Notes under the pieces: model-generated
The model's input: only the letters and a program-made list of their open reading frames with translations
Told to the model about the DNA's origin: nothing
The model's database searches: none
Assembly (NCBI GenBank): GCA_005776735.1
Contig: SXOM01000327.1
Span: forward strand, 1 to 5,579
From: Pseudomonadota bacterium
GTDB lineage: Bacteria; Myxococcota_A; UBA796; SXON01
DNA length: 5,579 bases
Direction of reading: 5' to 3'
Translations under genes and position numbers: made by a program
Shown: positions 1 through 5,458 of the stretch, in pieces
Layout: the number at the start of each line of letters is the position of its first letter
Numbering within the stretch: position 1 is the stretch's first letter

Positions 1-130
1 CCCCGGGACCCGCCAAACACATCCACTTGACCCAACGCAGTGCAACGGAAATTCCAGGGCTTCTGGAAAGAAAGCGAACGACAATCCAGAACAAACAACT
101 GCCATTCCAAAGCCCTACGACGCTATCAAA
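1..130. other. Lower-G+C segment of unknown origin abutting the broken prolyl aminopeptidase gene
   Basis: By hand count about 53% of the first 120 bases are G or C, and only about 44% of positions 61-130, against a clearly higher value in the genes that follow. Homology of the neighbouring prolyl aminopeptidase ends close to position 131-135, and beyond it the reading frame hits stop codons at once. The segment has open frames on both strands, but I recognise no protein, transposase or RNA in them. It could be the edge of an inserted element, a deletion junction, or a chimeric contig end. The switch in composition is seen directly; its cause is inference. Confidence 0.5.
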
Positions 131-869
131 AGCGCTGCAGGAGCTGATCGTCCCGCGAAAACCAGCACCGGTGCTGGAAGTAGTGGCACGCGCTCCGCGC
201 GAACGCCTCGGCGAAGTGGGCGTCGTCGTGGCGCTGCACCAGCGCGTCGCTCACCGCGAGCTTGCTCGTGCGGGCCTCCCAGACGCTCCACGCCCGCGCC
301 GCAGGCAGGCGCACGCCGGGGTCGGGGCTCGTGAGCCGTCGGTAGTACGCGCCGACCATGTCATGCCGCTCCTCCGCCGGGATGGCCGCGGAGTAGGCCT
401 CCCACGCGTCGGGGAAGATGGCATCGCAACCTCGCTGGTAGAACCAGTCGATCTCCCACTTTCGCACGAGGAAGATGCCCCGCAGCACCAACGCCAACGC
501 CCGTTCGGGGTGCGCTTCGGCGTAGGCCAGCGCCAGGGTCGAGCCCCAGCTCCCGCCGAACACCAACCAGCGCTCCACCCCGAGGAAGACCCGCAGCCGC
601 TCCATGTCGGCGACGAGGTCCCACGGGGTGTTCTCCCGCAGCTCGGCATGCGGCGTGGACCGCCCGCACCCGCGCTGATCGAACAGGATGATCCGGTACC
701 GGGAAGGGTCGAAGAAGCCGCGGTGCGCCGGGTCCGTGCCGCCGCCCGGCCCACCATGGACGAAAACCGCCGGGATTCCCTTGGGATTGCCCGACTCCTC
801 CCAGTAGATGGTGTGCAGCGACGAGACCGCGAGCATGCCGCTGCGGTAGGGTTCGAGGGAGGCGTACAT
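126..869 (-). CDS. pip: Prolyl aminopeptidase (proline iminopeptidase), C-terminally truncated
   Basis: This is an alpha/beta-hydrolase of peptidase family S33, which in intact form removes N-terminal proline from peptides in the cytoplasm. The start is the ATG at 869: residues 5-10 (LEPYRS) and the IYWEESGNP stretch match the usual N-terminus. The oxyanion-hole motif HGGPGGG lies at residues 38-44, DQRGCGRS at 64-71, and the nucleophile elbow GGSWGST at 105-111 with Ser107. The cap region follows, with YYRRLTS and ARAWSVWE near 175-198 and a CHYFQHRCWF stretch near 229. The family is usually about 310-320 residues; this product stops at 247, just after DQLLQ. It therefore lacks the segment carrying the catalytic Asp and His and is expected to be inactive. 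The break coincides with a drop in G+C. The aat stop lies 10 bases upstream, so the two are probably co-transcribed. No clear Shine-Dalgarno sequence is visible. The family call is secure; whether the truncation is biological is not. Confidence 0.88.
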   Translation of the reverse strand: MYASLEPYRSGMLAVSSLHTIYWEESGNPKGIPAVFVHGGPGGGTDPAHRGFFDPSRYRIILFDQRGCGRSTPHAELRENTPWDLVADMERLRVFLGVERWLVFGGSWGSTLALAYAEAHPERALALVLRGIFLVRKWEIDWFYQRGCDAIFPDAWEAYSAAIPAEERHDMVGAYYRRLTSPDPGVRLPAARAWSVWEARTSKLAVSDALVQRHDDAHFAEAFARSACHYFQHRCWFSRDDQLLQRF

Positions 870-879
870 CGGCCCGAGC

Positions 880-1587
880 CTAACGGCCGAGCGCCGGATC
901 GTCGGGCCCGACCGCCCACGGCCCGCGCCGTGTCGGTCGATGAACCAGCTCCTTCAGTCGCGCCAGGTACCGTGTCCTCGGCCAGTTCTCCGCCCCGAAC
1001 CTGGCCAGGTGCTCCGTGTGCACCTGGCTGTCGATCAGGCGGACCCCGCGCGCGGCCATCCACCGCACGAGCGCGACGAAGGCCACCTTCGAGGCGTCGT
1101 CCACGTCCGCGAACATGCTCTCCCCGAAGTAGACGTCGCCGAGCGACACCCCGTAGAGCCCGCCGACGAGCTGCCCGCCCTGCCACGCCTCGGCGCTGTG
1201 CGCGACGCCGAGCTCGTGCAAGCGCAAGTAGGCAGCGCGCATGTCGGGGGTGATCCACGTTCCGCGCCCCTGGCCGGGCCGGGCCTTGCCGCTACACCGG
1301 GTGATCACCTCGGCGAAGGCGGTGTCGAAGCGCACCTCGAACGGCCGCCGCGCGATGACCTTCGCGAGCGACCGCGGGACGTGCAGGCGCTCCGGCTCCA
1401 GAACGAACCGGGGATCGGGAGAGTGCCACCAGATGGGCTCCCCCTCGCTGTACCACGGGAAGATCCCCTGTTCGTAACCTGCGATCAGCCGTTCCGGACG
1501 GAGGTCGCCCCCCACGGCCAGGAGGCCCTGCTCCGCGTGGGAGGGCGGCGGAAACACGATGGCGTCGATGAGGCGGTACACGGGCAC
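880..1587 (-). CDS. aat: Leucyl/phenylalanyl-tRNA-protein transferase
   Basis: Aat transfers Leu or Phe from aminoacyl-tRNA to the N-terminus of proteins that begin with Arg or Lys, creating N-degrons that ClpS delivers to ClpAP in the cytoplasm. The 235-residue length is normal. Family signatures appear in order: GLLAVGGDL (21-29), GIFPWY (41-46), WWHSPDPR (53-60), GTWITPDM (109-116), a LHELGVAHSAEAW stretch (123-135), LVGGLYG (140-146), FGESMF (154-159) and LIDSQ (184-188). Asp186 and Gln188 fall on the residues assigned to catalysis in the E. coli enzyme, and Glu156 is also kept. The start is the GTG at 1587; an in-frame stop lies four codons upstream, so it cannot begin much earlier. A GGAGGT (complement of 1603-1608) lies about 15 bases ahead, rather far for a normal ribosome site. 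The gene sits between the HExxH gene (22-base gap) and pip (10-base gap). No clpS or clpA is in the window. Confidence 0.96.
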   Translation of the reverse strand: MPVYRLIDAIVFPPPSHAEQGLLAVGGDLRPERLIAGYEQGIFPWYSEGEPIWWHSPDPRFVLEPERLHVPRSLAKVIARRPFEVRFDTAFAEVITRCSGKARPGQGRGTWITPDMRAAYLRLHELGVAHSAEAWQGGQLVGGLYGVSLGDVYFGESMFADVDDASKVAFVALVRWMAARGVRLIDSQVHTEHLARFGAENWPRTRYLARLKELVHRPTRRGPWAVGPDDPALGR

Positions 1588-1609
1588 CCCGCCAACCTAC
1601 ACACCTCCG

Positions 1610-2254
1610 TCACGCCTGCCACAAGCTCGGGAGGGTGTCGTCGCCCGTATCCGTGGCGTAGTCGCCGAGGAAGGGCCGTACGGCGTCGCGAATCGCCCCG
1701 TGCGCCGCCAAGACGGCGGCGAGCGGCTCGCCCCACGGCGCGCCCTGCGCCCGCGCGTAGGCCTCCCGTGCGAGCGGGATCACCAGCTCTTCGCAGTGCC
1801 AGCCCGGCATCGGCGCGAAGGGGTCCTCCGGAATCTCATCGTAGTATTTACGAAACTGGCTGGTCGGGGCGAGGATGGTGCGCAGGCCGTGACGATCCGC
1901 GAGCGCCGCCTGCAGCCGCAGGCACGCGTGCTCCCGCCAGTCCAGCTCCGCGTCGAGCGCAAAACCCCAATCGCGCTCGTGAAACGTCTCCAGCCCATTG
2001 GTGATCCAGTGGCACAGCTCGTGGAAGATCATCTGCGCGGTGCAGTCGTCCGCGTCGAGCGTGCTCAGCGGACCGAGCTCGAGCAGGCCGGTGCCGTCGG
2101 TGGCCGAGAAGATCGCCGGGTTGCGACGGACGTGCAGCCCCAGGCGACGCGCCGTCGCCAACCACACGAGGTCGACGGGGTCGAGGTACCGCCGCTGGAC
2201 CGGGCGTTCGTAGGAGCTGATCGCGAGGGTGGCCTCGGAGCGCGACATGGACAT
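1610..2254 (-). CDS. Uncharacterised HExxH putative zinc metalloprotein
   Basis: I do not recognise a named family. The 214-residue product has no signal peptide or membrane helix and looks cytoplasmic. Its key feature is HELCHW at residues 78-83, an HExxH zinc-binding motif with His78, Glu79 and His82, inside a helix-like IFHELCHWITNG segment. About 26 residues downstream comes a WREHACLRLQAAL segment, whose Glu108 or His109 could supply a third metal ligand. The rest is rich in Trp, Cys and His (for example GWHCEELVIPLAREAYA near 151-167), as expected of a small conserved enzyme. The ATG at 2254 is chosen, with 2248 (two residues later) as an alternative; neither has a convincing Shine-Dalgarno sequence. 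An open frame continues upstream to 2569, but that extension is Arg/Pro/Gly-rich low complexity and overlaps the tnaA start. The gene heads the set with aat and pip and diverges from tnaA. Peptidase activity is an inference from the motif only. Confidence 0.8.
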   Translation of the reverse strand: MSMSRSEATLAISSYERPVQRRYLDPVDLVWLATARRLGLHVRRNPAIFSATDGTGLLELGPLSTLDADDCTAQMIFHELCHWITNGLETFHERDWGFALDAELDWREHACLRLQAALADRHGLRTILAPTSQFRKYYDEIPEDPFAPMPGWHCEELVIPLAREAYARAQGAPWGEPLAAVLAAHGAIRDAVRPFLGDYATDTGDDTLPSLWQA

Positions 2255-2448
2255 GACGCGGGGGCTAACCCAGGCACCCCAGCCCGTGTGGGCGGTGCGC
2301 CGCGACCGCCCTCCTGGTTCGGGGGGAGGCGGGCGCGCCCCGCGCTGGACATCGATCCCGGCCGCGCGGCGCCGTCGGGACGCGGCCCGAGGTCGGGACA
2401 GGCCTGAGGCGCCGCCCAGAAGCGGAGCGGCACGCCGCTTGCTCACCG
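2255..2448. promoter_or_regulatory. Divergent intergenic region between the HExxH gene and tnaA
   Basis: These 194 bases separate two divergent starts and should hold the promoters of both the aat gene set and tnaA. The stretch is extremely G+C-rich. I see no TTGACA/TATAAT-like pair, no riboswitch and no convincing small reading frame. The only structure noted is an imperfect inverted repeat, CCGCCCTCC at 2306-2314 against GGAGGCGG at 2325-2332, which may be chance in such sequence. That promoters lie here is inferred from gene orientation, not from seen motifs. Confidence 0.45.
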
Positions 2449-3882
2449 GTGGGCATGATTCACTCCGACCCCCGTTTCCGCACCGTCGTCGAACCCTTCC
2501 GGTTGAAGATGGTCGAGCCCATCCACTTCCCGTCGCGGGAGGAGCGGGTCGCGGCCATCGGGGCGGCACATCACAACCTGTTTGCCCTGCCCGCGGAGCT
2601 CGTCACCATCGACCTCCTCACCGACTCGGGGACCGGCGCGATGTCGACGGAACAGTGGGCCGCGCTCCTCCGCGGCGACGAGTCGTACGCCGGCGCGACG
2701 AGCTTCCGGCGGTTCGAGCGCGTGGTTCAGGAGCTCACCGGCTTCCCGTACGTGTTGCCGACGCACCAGGGCCGCGCCGCCGAGCGGTTGCTTTTCGCAC
2801 ACTTCGGTGGGCCCGGGGTCATCATCCCGAACAACAGCCACTTCGACACCACCCGCGCGCACGTGGAAGCGACGGGCTCGGTCGCCGTGGACCTGCCCTC
2901 GCCGCTGGCCGGCGACACCCAACTCGAGGCGCCGTTCAAGGGCGACATGGACCTCGACGCGCTCGAGGCCCTGCTCAAAAACCAAGGTTCGCGCGTGCCT
3001 GTGGTGTGCGTGACGATCACCAACAACGCCGCCGGCGGGCAACCGGTGTCGATGGCGAACCTCCGCGCGGTGCGGGCGTTGTGCGACAAGTACGGCAAGC
3101 CGCTCTTCCTGGACGCGGCCCGCTTCGCCGAGAACGCGTGGTTCGTGCGCGAGCGGGAGCCCGGATACAGCCGAATCGACGTGCGGACCATCGCGCAGGA
3201 AGCGTTCCGCCTCGCGGATGGCACCTGGGTCAGCGCCAAGAAGGACGGCCTCGTCAACATCGGTGGTTTCCTCGCGTTCAAGGACGAAACTCTCCTCACC
3301 CCGCTGCGAAACGGCCTCATCCTCAACGAAGGGTTCCCCACCTACGGCGGCCTGGCCGGGCGCGACCTCGAAGCGCTCGCGGTGGGGTTGACCGAGGTGA
3401 CCGACGAAGACTACCTGCGCTACCGGGCCCGGAGCGTGGCGTGGCTCGGGCACGGCCTCGAACGTGGCGGGATGCCGGTGCTCAAGCCGTTCGGCGGGCA
3501 TGCGGTGTACCTGGACGCGCGCCGGCTGCTCCCCGACTGGTCGCCAGACGACCTCCCCGCTCAGGCGCTCGCCGTCGCGCTCTACGTCGAGGGTGGGGTC
3601 CGTGGTGTGGAGATCGGCACACTGATGTTCGGACGCACCCGCCCCGACGGCCACCAGGTGGCCGCACCTCGGGAGCTCGTGCGCCTGGCGCTCCCGCGGC
3701 GCGTGTACACCCAAGCGCACGTCGACTACGTCATCGAAGTCGGGACGTGGGTGGCGCAGCACAAGGAGTGCCTCCAGCGCCTGCGGATCGAGTGGGAGCC
3801 CGAGGCGCTCCGCCACTTCACCGCGCGCCTGCACCCGATCCGGTCTTCCGCCCGCGGTCTGCGCCAGCTCGAGTCGCCCTGA
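2449..3882 (+). CDS. tnaA: Tryptophanase (L-tryptophan indole-lyase)
   Basis: This PLP enzyme splits L-tryptophan into indole, pyruvate and ammonia in the cytoplasm, giving a carbon and nitrogen source and the signal molecule indole. The 477-residue length is normal. Motifs in order: IDLLTDSGTGAM (54-65), RGDESYAG (75-82), PTHQGRAAE (104-112), ITNNAAGGQPVSMANL (190-205), LDAARFAENAWF (221-232) with PLP-contacting Asp222 and Arg225, SAKKDGLVNIGGF (262-274) with Schiff-base Lys265, EGFPTYGGLAGRD (294-306), GGHAVYLDARRLLP (349-362) and RLALPRRVYTQAH (412-424) with substrate-carboxylate Arg412. Relative to tyrosine phenol-lyase, the position of its substrate-binding Arg381 is Ile389 here (VEIGT), and its Phe448 is His456 (RHFTA), as in tryptophanases. 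The start is the GTG at 2449; an ATG two codons on (2455) is equally plausible, and neither has a good ribosome site. The gene is monocistronic, divergent from the HExxH gene and convergent with the next gene. No TnaC leader or TnaB permease is seen. Confidence 0.93.
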   Translation: MGMIHSDPRFRTVVEPFRLKMVEPIHFPSREERVAAIGAAHHNLFALPAELVTIDLLTDSGTGAMSTEQWAALLRGDESYAGATSFRRFERVVQELTGFPYVLPTHQGRAAERLLFAHFGGPGVIIPNNSHFDTTRAHVEATGSVAVDLPSPLAGDTQLEAPFKGDMDLDALEALLKNQGSRVPVVCVTITNNAAGGQPVSMANLRAVRALCDKYGKPLFLDAARFAENAWFVREREPGYSRIDVRTIAQEAFRLADGTWVSAKKDGLVNIGGFLAFKDETLLTPLRNGLILNEGFPTYGGLAGRDLEALAVGLTEVTDEDYLRYRARSVAWLGHGLERGGMPVLKPFGGHAVYLDARRLLPDWSPDDLPAQALAVALYVEGGVRGVEIGTLMFGRTRPDGHQVAAPRELVRLALPRRVYTQAHVDYVIEVGTWVAQHKECLQRLRIEWEPEALRHFTARLHPIRSSARGLRQLESP

Positions 3883-3894
3883 GCACCGGGCCGT

Positions 3895-4917
3895 CTACCC
3901 CTCGGGCGGAACCGCGCGCACTTCGGCGATGACCACGCTCGCCTCGGAGGTCTGCTCGGTGCCGACCTCGACCTCGACCACGTCGAGCCAGCGCTCCGCC
4001 GCGGCGGGGTCGGTGGCGACGACCTTCTCGAAGGTGTTGGTGAACATGATCCGCGGCGGCGTCGTCTTGTCGCCGCGCGCCGGCATGAGGGTGCCGATCA
4101 TGTCGCTGCGGTTGGGGGGCACCTCGCCCTCCACCGTGATCTCCTTCTCGGTGACCACGTTGCCCGCCGCGTCCTTCAAGGTCGCCACGATCTTGATGTC
4201 GGTCATCGGGAACTTGGAGTCGTTCTGCAAGCTCGCCGCCATGTCGGAGAGACCCTTCTTGGCCTTCTCCACCGGCATCGTCCACGACGCGTTGCCCACG
4301 TACAGGTACTTGTCGGGGTTGTAGATCGGGTCGAAGTCGAGCTTGGTGCGCTCGTCGGCCATGTAGTAGGCGGGGAGCACACTATCGACCGGCGCGTAGC
4401 CTTCCTTCCCCTGGAAGCGGAGCTTGTACCAGCCGCCGCGCTTCCCGAGCAGCTCGGCGCGCTCGTTCTTCACGAGCGGCTGCACGTCCGGCGCCGAAGG
4501 GTTGGCCTCGGCCTTGAGCGACGCGCCGTCCGCGGTGATGAGCACCTCCTTGTAGCTCATGCCCTTGGCGCCTTCGGCGTCGTGGATCTGGAGCTGCTCG
4601 GTCGGGATGGCGTTGCGGAGGGACAGGGCGTAGCCCCACATCCCGACCGACGCGAGTACCATCACGCCGGCGACGGCGCCCTTGACGAGGGGGGACATGC
4701 CCGCGCTCGCGTCGGGGAGGTCCATCCCGTCGAGCGGGTCGGGACGGAGCGAGCTCTTCAGCTCGGGGATCTCCACCGCGTAGAGCCACTCGGAAGCGCC
4801 CGGGGGCTGCACGATGTCGCCGCCGCCCAGCTCGCCCTTCTTGGCAAGACCCTTGAGCTCGTCCATGCTCCCGGCGGAGAAGGACTGGCCGCGCACGTTG
4901 ACCATCCAGCGAGACAT
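3895..4917 (-). CDS. Membrane-anchored protein with GYF_2-like, SH3-like and FxLYD-like domains
   Basis: The 340-residue protein has a modular build. Residues 1-52 resemble a GYF_2 domain (SRWMVNVRGQSFSAG, then DELKGLAKKGELGGGDIVQ and SEWLYAV). A linker with DPLDGMDLPD follows, then one hydrophobic helix at about 76-100 (LVKGAVAGVMVLASVGMWGY) with no cleavable signal peptide. An SH3-like domain sits at about 125-183 (ASLKAEANPSAP, RGGWYKLRFQGKEGYAP). The C-terminal part, about 203-336, resembles an FxLYD-type beta-sandwich (SLQNDSKFPMTDIKIVATL, DAAGNVVTEKEI). The likely topology is GYF_2 in the cytoplasm and the SH3 and beta-sandwich domains outside the inner membrane. The start is the ATG at 4917, because GAGGG (complement of 4923-4927) lies five bases ahead. 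An earlier ATG at 4944 would add nine unconserved residues. It is convergent with tnaA, 12 bases apart. Its function is unknown; a role in envelope sensing or scaffolding is a guess from the domains. Confidence 0.82.
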   Translation of the reverse strand: MSRWMVNVRGQSFSAGSMDELKGLAKKGELGGGDIVQPPGASEWLYAVEIPELKSSLRPDPLDGMDLPDASAGMSPLVKGAVAGVMVLASVGMWGYALSLRNAIPTEQLQIHDAEGAKGMSYKEVLITADGASLKAEANPSAPDVQPLVKNERAELLGKRGGWYKLRFQGKEGYAPVDSVLPAYYMADERTKLDFDPIYNPDKYLYVGNASWTMPVEKAKKGLSDMAASLQNDSKFPMTDIKIVATLKDAAGNVVTEKEITVEGEVPPNRSDMIGTLMPARGDKTTPPRIMFTNTFEKVVATDPAAAERWLDVVEVEVGTEQTSEASVVIAEVRAVPPEG

Positions 4918-4939
4918 ACGTACCCTCGATGCGGGGCCG

Positions 4940-4969
4940 TCCATACCGCTTACGTCAGTGGCGGGTCAA
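4940..4969 (-). promoter_or_regulatory. Candidate sigma70-type promoter for the GYF_2/SH3 protein gene
   Basis: On the minus strand a -35-like TTGACC (complement of 4964-4969) is followed after 18 bases by a -10-like TATGGA (complement of 4940-4945). Transcription would start near 4933, leaving a short leader with the GAGGG ribosome site before the ATG at 4917. The -10 element matches the consensus in only three positions. The -35 half-site also belongs to the neighbouring repeat array, so a bound regulator would compete with RNA polymerase. Confidence 0.35.
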
Positions 4970-4994
4970 GCTGGTTGACCGACGATTGACCCGC
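4961..4994. promoter_or_regulatory. Operator-like array: three TTGACC half-sites at 11-base steps
   Basis: GCGGGTCAA at 4961-4969 is a perfect inverted copy of TTGACCCGC at 4986-4994. Between them lies a further TTGACC at 4975-4980. The three six-base half-sites begin at 4964 (as GGTCAA), 4975 and 4986, exactly 11 bases apart, or about one helical turn. The first two form an inverted repeat with a 5-base spacer, and the last two a direct repeat with a 5-base spacer. The array lies in the 99-base gap between two divergent genes, an ideal place for a shared regulator to bind. A transcription terminator is unlikely because the arms are far apart, no T-run follows and both genes start here. No regulator gene is in the window. 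Confidence 0.55.
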
Positions 4995-5016
4995 GGGGTA
5001 GGCTCGCCGGCCCGGT

Positions 5017-5451
5017 GTGGACGTGCCGTATCGACCGAAACGACTTCTGCTCACCTACGACGACGCCGGTGGGAAGTGCGCCCGCGTCGTGGCGCGGATG
5101 CAGCGCATGCTCGAAGACCGCGCGTTCGTGGTCACCGCCACGCCGCTCTCCGGAGCGCCCACCGACCTGTCGGGGTTCGACGGCGTGGTGCTCGGTACGC
5201 CGCTCGGACTTCGCGGTACCGGAGTTTCGACCGCCCTGTTGGACTGGGTGGGTCGCGCGGAGGGGCTCGACGAGCGGCGCGTGGCGATCTTCTCGGTCTC
5301 CTGGGGCCTCGGCAGCGCCGGCCTGCAGGACCTGCGCGCCCGGCTGGCCGAGCTCGGGGTCGAGGTGGTGGCCGAGCACGCCTACTGGCTGGCACGGCCG
5401 GACGACGGGAACCACCTGCTGCCCGCCGAGTGCATGATCCGCATCCGGTGA
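5017..5451 (+). CDS. Small flavodoxin-like protein
   Basis: The 144-residue product looks like a single flavodoxin-type alpha/beta fold. It opens with a hydrophobic strand (RLLLTYDD, residues 9-16) and a loop (AGGKCARV) leading into a helix. A second strand-loop segment, FDGVVLGTPLGLRGTG (54-69), matches the place where flavodoxins hold the flavin ring, and VAIFSVSWGLGSAGLQDL (89-106) matches the later strand-loop-helix. The phosphate-binding loop lacks the usual Ser/Thr-x-Thr-Gly-x-Thr pattern, so FMN binding is uncertain. Related proteins include stand-alone flavodoxins and HemG-type protoporphyrinogen oxidases; nothing seen decides between them. The start is the GTG at 5017, with a weak GGGGTAGG at 4995-5002 upstream. 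A second GTG two codons later is possible. The gene diverges from the GYF_2/SH3 gene across the repeat array and converges on the uvrA fragment with a 7-base gap. Confidence 0.7.
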   Translation: MDVPYRPKRLLLTYDDAGGKCARVVARMQRMLEDRAFVVTATPLSGAPTDLSGFDGVVLGTPLGLRGTGVSTALLDWVGRAEGLDERRVAIFSVSWGLGSAGLQDLRARLAELGVEVVAEHAYWLARPDDGNHLLPAECMIRIR

Positions 5452-5458
5452 ACGCGGC

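Noticed and set aside
27..1253. Plus-strand open frame of 408 codons at the left end
   Set aside because: From about 140 on it is the antisense shadow of pip and aat; only its first 35 or so codons lie in the foreign segment, and they match nothing I recognise.
2306..2332. Hairpin in the divergent gap (CCGCCCTCC / GGAGGCGG)
   Set aside because: The arms are imperfect and pure G+C, which arises often by chance in this sequence; no T-run follows, so it is not reported as a terminator.
2255..2448. TnaC-like leader peptide or attenuator ahead of tnaA
   Set aside because: The one Trp-containing frame (VWAVRRDR near 2286) runs on into low-complexity sequence, with no short stop-bounded peptide or terminator-like T-run.
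2255..2569. N-terminal extension of the HExxH protein to an upstream start at 2569
   Set aside because: The extra 105 residues are Arg/Pro/Gly-rich low complexity typical of non-coding G+C-rich frames, and they would overlap the tnaA start on the opposite strand.
2443..3834. Long minus-strand open frame of 463 codons opposite tnaA
   Set aside because: Its composition (His, Arg, Val, Glu rich, no domain) is that of an antisense shadow of a real gene with G/C third positions.
2449..3882. Tyrosine phenol-lyase as the identity of the PLP enzyme
   Set aside because: The position of the phenol-lyase specificity Arg381 is Ile389, and Phe448 is His456, both as in tryptophanase.
3883..3894. Bidirectional terminator between tnaA and the convergent gene
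   Set aside because: Only 12 bases separate the stops, and no convincing stem with a T-run is visible there or in the flanking codons.
2229..3932. Long plus-strand open frame of 567 codons overlapping tnaA
   Set aside because: It is Arg/Pro/Gly-rich with no recognisable motif and lies over tnaA in another frame; long stop-free shadow frames are expected at this G+C content.
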